39,548 nt of DNA. It comes from Sphingopyxis sp. L1A2A. GTDB taxonomy: Bacteria; Pseudomonadota; Alphaproteobacteria; Sphingomonadales; Sphingomonadaceae. The position numbers and the translations under genes are program-made. Positions 34,114-39,548 of this stretch are shown in pieces. The notes under the pieces were generated by a model. The model searched no databases. It saw nothing but the letters and a program-made list of their open reading frames with translations, and was not told the DNA's origin. The stretch is taken from assembly GCF_005502465.1 (NCBI RefSeq), contig NZ_SCOT01000028.1:1-39548 (forward strand), in the 5' to 3' direction. The stretch's first letter is position 1; each line of letters starts with the position of its first letter.

Positions 34114-34980
34114 TCAGGACACAAGTCTGAGCCGCCGCGCGATCCGCCATGCCACCGTCTTCGCCCAGGCATAGCTCGGCCAGCGCGGCGGCATTGCGGG
34201 GTTCAGCCCGATGCGGCGCAGCGCCGCGTTGGCCGCATGCGCTTCCGACTCACGGTAACTCCATTCGCTGCGCCACGTGATCGACAGCGAGATCGACGGC
34301 GCATCGCCATTGGCGACGAAATGCGGCGCCATCACCGGCATCAGCACTGCGTCGCCAGGGCCAAGCGGCACCTGCTGCGCACCGCCCTGATAATCCTCTT
34401 CCCACGGCAGGTTGCGATGACCACCGGTGTGATATCGCTCATGCTCGCGGCGGTGGGCAAAGCGTTCGTCGCCCGACGGCCACACGTTCATCACCTTGGT
34501 GCCGCGCAATTGCAGCAGGATATTATGCTCGGGATCGAAGTGAAACGGCGTGATCGACCCCGGAGACGAGATGAAGATGAACCCCTGCGGGGTCAGCATC
34601 GCGCCGGTGCGCGGGTTCACCACCGGTTCGAGTTCGCCGAGCAGGTCCATCAGCAGCGCGCGATAGGCCGGAACATTCTCGATATTCTTGAGCACCGCCC
34701 AGCTGCCATTGCTGTCGATGGTGCGGATCGTTTCGCCGATCGACAGGCCGTTCGAGGGAATATCTTCGGGGCGGATACCGATCGGAACATCGCCCGGATT
34801 ATATTCGACCTCGCTCGCCGGCAGGCCTTCGCCAAGCTCTGCCAGCGCTTCGAGCGACAGCAACGGATGGTCGGGCAGATGATGATGGAGCAGCCCCGCC
34901 TGCTGCGGATACAGCGCCGCCATCGCCGCCAGCGTGGCGGGCGGAAAGACGGGCGCGGCGATCGGCTGGGGCGCGGTCAT
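34114..34980 (-). CDS. JmjC/cupin-8-like Fe(II) oxygenase
   Basis: The 288-residue protein has the cupin pattern of 2-oxoglutarate oxygenases. HFD at 147-149 gives iron ligands His147 and Asp149, His220 (MAPHFV) gives the third, and Lys162 in LRGTKVMNVWP may bind 2-oxoglutarate. Such enzymes hydroxylate proteins or small molecules; the substrate here is unknown. The ATG at 34980 makes an ATGA overlap with the acyltransferase gene upstream, so the two are coupled and may act on one substrate. Longer in-frame starts lie inside that gene. Confidence 0.82.
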   Translation of the reverse strand: MTAPQPIAAPVFPPATLAAMAALYPQQAGLLHHHLPDHPLLSLEALAELGEGLPASEVEYNPGDVPIGIRPEDIPSNGLSIGETIRTIDSNGSWAVLKNIENVPAYRALLMDLLGELEPVVNPRTGAMLTPQGFIFISSPGSITPFHFDPEHNILLQLRGTKVMNVWPSGDERFAHRREHERYHTGGHRNLPWEEDYQGGAQQVPLGPGDAVLMPVMAPHFVANGDAPSISLSITWRSEWSYRESEAHAANAALRRIGLNPAMPPRWPSYAWAKTVAWRIARRLRLVS

Positions 34981-36161
34981 GTCGGGCTTTCTATCGCATT
35001 TTCGGTCGCGGGGGCACCCTTGCGGCGCCGCCAGAAACGCTCGGCGCGGGTCAGCATCGCGAACCGCAGCCGGTCGGCGGGGGCTGACAAAGCGGCGTTG
35101 ACCCAGACCAGCGCGCGGCGCTCGCGCCAGACGCTGTCGATCATCGGATGGTCGGGCGCGGCGCAGCTGTCGACCCACGCGATCACGGGATCGCGGAGCA
35201 GGTCGAGGTTCGCCTGTTGCAGCAGCACCCCGGGCGAAAAGCGGGCATAATCCTCGTCGAACGCGGTCTTGAACGAAAAGCCCCCCGGCGGCGCCAGGAA
35301 GTTGATCAGCATCGCCAGCGGCCGGTCGCTCAGGTCGAGCGCGCGCATATCGAGCCGGCCCGCGTCGGCGGCGCCCGCCACGATCGCGCGGAACCACGCT
35401 TGCGTGTCGCTATGGCTGGCGAGCGCAGAGCCGGCGCGCCCTTTCCACCCGCGCGCTTCCAGGTCGAGGAAGGCGTCGATCCACGGATCGATCGCTTCGC
35501 CCGCCTGCCAGCAGCGAAAGCCCACCGCGCCCTGTTCGGCCAGGCGGTTCGCCTGCCGCCGCAATTCCTTGCGCTTTTTGGCGCGCACCGCGGCGTCCCA
35601 ATAATCTTCGGGAGACAGCTGACTGTCGAGCAGCGCGCGCTCCTCGCGGTGGACGACCTCCACCTCACCGCCGCGCACCCGCGCGACATCGATCAGCGCA
35701 CGGTGCAACGGGCCATCTTCGGTCAGGCGCGGCACATGCAGCAACGTGCGCGCCCACGGCGCCGCGTCGCACCAGCCGAGCAGGATCGACCAGAACAGGC
35801 TTTCAAACCCCGCGCGGACCAGCGGGGCGCCGTGAAAATGATTCGGATGCGCCCAACCGCTGACATGGCGCAGCGGCAGGCGGCCATAACGCGCCGCGGC
35901 AGCGATCGGCATGATCCCGATCACCGGCCCGTCGCTGCCATCGCGCACCATCACCAGCCGCGCATTGCGCTCGGGGTCGAGCAGATGCAGCGCCGATTGC
36001 AGACACCAGCGTTCGGCGAACGGATTGGGTTCGCTCGCCTCCGCCGCCAGCCGGTCCCACGCCGCCGCCAGCTCGTCCGACAGCGCCAGCGGATCGACGA
36101 CACGAACCGTCAGCGGATCGGCGGGGGCGGCGTTGGCAGGAAAGGCGGGGTGCACCGTCAT
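34977..36161 (-). CDS. BioF2/CelD-like GNAT acyltransferase
   Basis: The 394-residue protein fits the BioF2-like (CelD, FemAB-related) acyltransferase family. It has NPFAERWCLQSALHLL near the N-terminus, the basic AKKRKELRRQANRLAEQG in the middle and FLDLEARGWKGRAGSAL soon after. Near the C-terminal half is GGFSFKTAFDEDYARFSPG, a typical acyl-CoA fold stretch. Members often act in exopolysaccharide or envelope modification. A FemAB-type protein of the PEP-CTERM system is one possibility, given the asnB and exosortase genes just upstream, but the length is not that of the usual form. It overlaps the oxygenase gene by four bases. Confidence 0.8.
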   Translation of the reverse strand: MTVHPAFPANAAPADPLTVRVVDPLALSDELAAAWDRLAAEASEPNPFAERWCLQSALHLLDPERNARLVMVRDGSDGPVIGIMPIAAAARYGRLPLRHVSGWAHPNHFHGAPLVRAGFESLFWSILLGWCDAAPWARTLLHVPRLTEDGPLHRALIDVARVRGGEVEVVHREERALLDSQLSPEDYWDAAVRAKKRKELRRQANRLAEQGAVGFRCWQAGEAIDPWIDAFLDLEARGWKGRAGSALASHSDTQAWFRAIVAGAADAGRLDMRALDLSDRPLAMLINFLAPPGGFSFKTAFDEDYARFSPGVLLQQANLDLLRDPVIAWVDSCAAPDHPMIDSVWRERRALVWVNAALSAPADRLRFAMLTRAERFWRRRKGAPATENAIESPT

Positions 36162-36211
36162 CGGGTGGAGGTTAGCAGGGAAGCGTTAAAATGGGGTGGC
36201 GATTTGACTCA

Positions 36212-36389
36212 CCCCTTCCCCCTTGATGGGGGAAGGATACGCAGCCCTATCGCGCAGCGATTAGGCGAAGTTGGATGGGGGTGACGGCGCGTCCTTGAAC
36301 GGTCATCCAAAGCCGCGAGCGCACCCCTACCGCTGCGACTAGCGAACAAGTTCGCAAGTCTCGCTGCCTCCCCCATCAAGGGGAAGGGA
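36212..36389. repeat. Long inverted repeat with CCCTTGATGGGGG ends
   Basis: ACCCCTTCCCCCTTGATGGG then GGAAGG (36211-36236) is repeated in inverted form at about 36368-36389 (CTCCCCCATCAAGGGGAAGG). The arms are about 20 bp with one or two differences, and about 130 bp lie between. The inner part has smaller dyads, such as GCGAACAAGTTCGC. It fills the gap between asnB and the acyltransferase. I see no promoter in it. Confidence 0.7.
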
Positions 36390-36397
36390 CAAAATCC

Positions 36398-38293
36398 TCA
36401 AATCCCGAACAATTTCGCCAGCGACTTCTCCAGCATGAAAAACTGCCAGATCAACCGCCCATGGTCGCGCCGCCCCGACTGGTGTACGGCAACGATGCGT
36501 TCGATTTCCGCCATGTCGAACCAGCCCGATCGCGCCAGCGTCGACGACGTCGCCAGCCCCTTCGCCTGCTCTACCAAAGCCCCGCGGAACCAGTGCGACA
36601 CCGGCGTCACAAATCCCATCTTCTGCCGATACAGGATGTCGTGCGGCAGATAGCGTTCCATCGCCTGCTTCAGGATCGCCTTGCCCGTCCCGCGCTTGAC
36701 GCGCATCGCCGCGGGCAGGCTCGCGGCAAATTCGATCAGGCGATAGTCGAGCAAAGGCTCGCGCGCCTCCAGGCTCACCGCCATGCTCATCCGGTCGGTC
36801 TTGGTCAGGATGTCGCCGGGCAGCCAGATCATCAGATCGGCATATTGGGCGCGGTCGAGCGGCTCGCGCGCCGGGGCGTCGGCCATCGCTTTCCAATAGC
36901 GCGCCTCGGCGACATGATCGCCCAGCGCATGGTGCGCCGCGTCGTTGAACAGCCGCGCGCGTTGCCCGACGCCCGTCACCCCGACCGCCTCGGCATAGCC
37001 CTCCGCCCCGCTCTTCGACAGGCTGGCCAGCGTCGCGCGGGCGCGCAGCGGGCGCGGCGCCCAGTCCATTTGCGGCCACACCTTCGCCAGCGGCCCCAGC
37101 ACCCCGCGGCGCATGAAACCGGGGATCAGCCCGCGCAGCCGTTCCTCCTGATGCTGGAACACCAGCCGCCGGTATCCCGCGAATGCCTCGTCAGCGCCAT
37201 CGCCCGACAGCGCCACCGTCACCTCTTCGCGCGCCAGTTCGCAGACGCGATACGTCGGCAGCGCACTGGCGTCGGCAAAGGGCTCGTCGAAATGGTCGGC
37301 GATCGTGTCGACCAACCCGAAGTCGCCCGACGACACGGTGCGGGTGCGGTGATCGGTCGCGAAACGCTCGGCGATTTGCTGGGCATAAGCGGTCTCGTCA
37401 AGCGCCGCCTGATCGAAGCCGATCGTGCAGGTCTTGACCGCCTTGGCGCTCGCCTCCGCCATCAGCGCGACCACCGCGCTGCTGTCGACCCCGCCCGACA
37501 GGAAGGCGCCGAGCGGCACGTCGGCGACCATGCGGTCGGTGACCGCGGCGCGCATCAGATGGACGAGATGCTCGGCCGCCTCGGCCTCGCTTGCGCGGAT
37601 GCGTTTGGAAAAATCGGGCGCCCACCAGCGCGTCGGCGCCGGCACCGGCTTGCCGCGTTCGAGCAACAGGTAATGCCCCGCGGCCAGCTTCTCGACCCCC
37701 GCGACGATGCAATTGTCGTCAGGGACATAACCAAAGGCGAGGAAATCCTCGATTGCGGTCAGGTTCGCTTCCTGCCGCAGCAACGGGTTGCGCAGCAGCC
37801 CCTTCAGTTCCGAGGCAAACGCCACCGACCCGTCCGACAGCCGCGCATAATGCAGCGGCTTCACCCCCAAGCGGTCGCGCGCCAGAAACAGACAACCGCG
37901 CTGATGATCGTGGATCGCAAAGGCGAACATCCCGTTCAGCCGCGACAGGCAATCCGGCCCCCATTGCCGCCACGCCGCGATGATGACCTCGGTATCACCA
38001 CTGGTCCGGAAGCGATGCCCGCGATCCTCCAGCTCGCTCCGCAACTCGCGGAAATTATAGATTTCGCCATTGTAGGTGAGCGTCACCGCCTCGTCATCGC
38101 TCGCCATCGGCTGCGGGCTGCCCTCAATGTCGATGATCGACAGGCGCAAATGGCCGAGGCCGACCCCCGCCGCGGTCCACTCGCCCGATCCGTCGGGACC
38201 GCGGTGCTGCATCGGTGACAGCATCGCGCGCAGCCGCGCCGGGTCGACGGGCTTTGCCGTCTCCAGATGATAGATGCCCGCGATCCCACACAT
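36398..38293 (-). CDS. asnB: Asparagine synthase-type amidotransferase of the XrtA/PEP-CTERM system
   Basis: The 631-residue protein has an N-terminal glutamine amidotransferase domain with catalytic Cys2 (MCGIAGIYHL) and RGPDGSG at 31-37. A C-terminal synthetase domain follows, with the ATP-pyrophosphatase loop SGGVDSS at 266-272 and ALSGDGADEAFAGY later. Length and pattern fit the asparagine synthase-like amidotransferase found beside exosortase A in PEP-CTERM/EPS clusters. The neighbouring xrtA gene ends only 10 bases upstream, supporting this over a general asparagine synthetase. It probably amidates a cell-surface polysaccharide precursor or similar; the exact substrate is unknown. Confidence 0.88.
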   Translation of the reverse strand: MCGIAGIYHLETAKPVDPARLRAMLSPMQHRGPDGSGEWTAAGVGLGHLRLSIIDIEGSPQPMASDDEAVTLTYNGEIYNFRELRSELEDRGHRFRTSGDTEVIIAAWRQWGPDCLSRLNGMFAFAIHDHQRGCLFLARDRLGVKPLHYARLSDGSVAFASELKGLLRNPLLRQEANLTAIEDFLAFGYVPDDNCIVAGVEKLAAGHYLLLERGKPVPAPTRWWAPDFSKRIRASEAEAAEHLVHLMRAAVTDRMVADVPLGAFLSGGVDSSAVVALMAEASAKAVKTCTIGFDQAALDETAYAQQIAERFATDHRTRTVSSGDFGLVDTIADHFDEPFADASALPTYRVCELAREEVTVALSGDGADEAFAGYRRLVFQHQEERLRGLIPGFMRRGVLGPLAKVWPQMDWAPRPLRARATLASLSKSGAEGYAEAVGVTGVGQRARLFNDAAHHALGDHVAEARYWKAMADAPAREPLDRAQYADLMIWLPGDILTKTDRMSMAVSLEAREPLLDYRLIEFAASLPAAMRVKRGTGKAILKQAMERYLPHDILYRQKMGFVTPVSHWFRGALVEQAKGLATSSTLARSGWFDMAEIERIVAVHQSGRRDHGRLIWQFFMLEKSLAKLFGI

Positions 38294-38303
38294 GGGCCGG
38301 TCC

Positions 38304-39548
38304 CTATCGTAGTTTCAGCGCGCGGTCAGCCATTGCCTTGGCTCCGCCCGACGCGGAAACGAAATCCTCCACCGCATCGCGCCCGCCCTGCCGCGCCTCG
38401 CTCGACACGATCAGCGACAGCGCGCGCGGATCGCCGCCAAGCAGTCGCGCCTTGAGCCCCGCGAGCTTCGCCCGGCGCGGATCGCCGGTTACCGCGCCAT
38501 CGACGACATACCAGGTCGCCGCATCACGCAGCACCGGGCCGGGATGAAACAGGCGTTCGGTCCTCGTGCCCTCGACCGCGGGCAGCGACGCGCTCCACGC
38601 CCATTGGCTGTCGGGATCGACCGCCCCCTGCCCGAACGCGACAACTTCGCGCCCTTCGGCCTGACGTTCATAGCCGCCGATCGCGACGGTCACCCGGCGC
38701 CCCGTGGCATCGACAAAGTGCCGCAGCAGCCGCTGGTCGGCGCCATCAAAGCGCGGCGTCCACGCCATGCCGCCGGCGCGCGCTTCGCTCCATCCGCGCG
38801 GCGCCTCGACTGCCATCGTCTCGGGCAACGGCGCGCTGCGCCCGCCGACCAGCCATGCCCAGCCCGCAAAGATCAACGGGATCGCCAGCGCCGCAGCCAA
38901 CACCGTCTTGGCCGGACCAACAAAACGCGGCGGGCCATCCAGCCCGCTCACATCGACCGCAACATCGTTCGCGGGCCGATCGAACCAGCGCCACGCCACC
39001 AGCATCACGATCGCAATCACCAGCCCGAAGAAGATCCAGCCATAGAAGATATGATCGATGCCGCCCGCCGCCTCGATCCCCCAGATTTCGGCGGCAACCA
39101 TCGTGCCATAGGCGCGCAGCGCATTGGCAAAGATCGTGGTGGCCAAGGCAGCCAAGACAAAGACGATCCGCCGCGTCCAGCTCTTGAAACACAGATGCGC
39201 CGCGAACACCGCATAAGCGAGCATCGCGATCAGGAAATTGATCCCCGAACATTCCTCGGCAACCTCGAAGAAGCCCGCGGGCGTGGTGATAAACACCCCC
39301 TCCATCTCGGCGTCGATGCCCGACAAATGGAGCAGGACGACGCTGATATGCGCGGTAAAGGTCTGGAGCAGCGGCACCAGCTCCTCGCCAAACGGCACCA
39401 GCAGCAGCGCATAGCCCAGCGGGAACAGCAATCCGCGCACCAGCTTCTCGCCCAGCGCCGCGCCGACCGCGCCCTGCAGCATGAGCACCAGCCCGAGCTG
39501 GCGGAACAGTCCCACCCCAGCCGCCTCGCCGGCCAGCCACACCAGCCC
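38304..39548 (-). CDS. xrtA: Exosortase A fused to EpsI domain, cut by window edge
   Basis: Exosortases are membrane transpeptidase-like enzymes that process PEP-CTERM proteins for export to the cell surface. About 414 residues of the C-terminal part are seen. Several membrane helices carry the catalytic triad motifs EECSG (Cys codon at 39251-39249), NALRAYG and, after them, DHIFYGWIFFG. After a final helix and linker comes a periplasmic domain of about 200 residues, from about PETMAVEAPRGW on, of the EpsI type. Such XrtA-EpsI fusions are known. The N-terminal helices and the start lie beyond the window. No PEP-CTERM substrate gene is in view. Confidence 0.9.
   Translation of the reverse strand, partial: GLVWLAGEAAGVGLFRQLGLVLMLQGAVGAALGEKLVRGLLFPLGYALLLVPFGEELVPLLQTFTAHISVVLLHLSGIDAEMEGVFITTPAGFFEVAEECSGINFLIAMLAYAVFAAHLCFKSWTRRIVFVLAALATTIFANALRAYGTMVAAEIWGIEAAGGIDHIFYGWIFFGLVIAIVMLVAWRWFDRPANDVAVDVSGLDGPPRFVGPAKTVLAAALAIPLIFAGWAWLVGGRSAPLPETMAVEAPRGWSEARAGGMAWTPRFDGADQRLLRHFVDATGRRVTVAIGGYERQAEGREVVAFGQGAVDPDSQWAWSASLPAVEGTRTERLFHPGPVLRDAATWYVVDGAVTGDPRRAKLAGLKARLLGGDPRALSLIVSSEARQGGRDAVEDFVSASGGAKAMADRALKLR

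Noticed and set aside
36461..38218. Open frame of 585 codons on the plus strand, opposite asnB
   Set aside because: Antisense to a well supported gene; Arg/Gln/His-rich translation with no recognisable domain.
1..39548. CRISPR array, prophage, integrase or insertion sequence
   Set aside because: No regularly spaced direct repeats and no transposase, integrase or phage structural genes were found among the coding regions.

Overview
The window is a GC-rich stretch of an alphaproteobacterial chromosome, most likely from the Sphingomonadales and probably Sphingopyxis or a close relative. That placement is an inference from the division and cell wall cluster, the large TonB-dependent receptors, the infA-maf-RNase-yacG block, the XrtA exosortase and the CGTCAT-type intergenic palindromes. 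No phage, integrase, insertion sequence or CRISPR array is visible. Coding density is high and nearly every gene has a recognisable family.

Region 1 (1-10648, minus strand) is a compact dcw cluster in the order mraZ, rsmH, ftsL, ftsI, murE, murF, mraY, murD, ftsW, murG (murG cut by the window edge). Every junction overlaps by 1 to 7 bases. Upstream of mraZ is a leader with 10-bp-spaced G-runs that could be the MraZ operator. Further upstream on the same strand lie cysK, a small membrane protein and a GldG-like membrane protein.

Region 2 (13167-15473) is a divergent TonB-dependent receptor with a His/Glu-rich loop and a Zur-like box in its promoter, so it is probably the zinc receptor ZnuD. 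Region 3 (15611-20305) holds a minus-strand run ldcA, fabD, fabG and a secreted hypothetical. Diverging from it is a Mur ligase of the MurC/Mpl type, making an apparent peptidoglycan recycling pair (LD-carboxypeptidase plus tripeptide ligase). Region 4 (20306-21772) is the rpsF-rpsR-rplI operon with a structured leader and a clear terminator.

Region 5 (22002-24831) contains a sulfotransferase-like gene followed by a PKHD-type Fe(II)/2-oxoglutarate dioxygenase. Converging on them are folE and a small three-helix membrane protein. Region 6 (24832-30982) has two large TonB-dependent receptors that converge on one bidirectional terminator. The first has an unusually long leader containing a perfect 20-bp dyad, several hairpins and a possible 34-codon upstream ORF.

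Region 7 (31192-33939) is infA, maf, a compact RNase E/G-like protein, yacG, tRNA-Phe(GAA) and an RluE-type pseudouridine synthase, all on the minus strand. Region 8 (34114-39548) holds a BioF2/FemAB-like acyltransferase coupled to a JmjC/cupin-type oxygenase. It is followed by the PEP-CTERM genes asnB-type amidotransferase and exosortase A fused to an EpsI domain (cut by the window end).

Palindromic intergenic repeats of at least four kinds sit at 15494, 18777, 21854, 34028 and 36212. The most interesting leads are the two oxygenase-plus-transferase gene pairs, the receptor leader at 24832-25266, the Zur/ZnuD promoter and the recycling pair ldcA/mpl.
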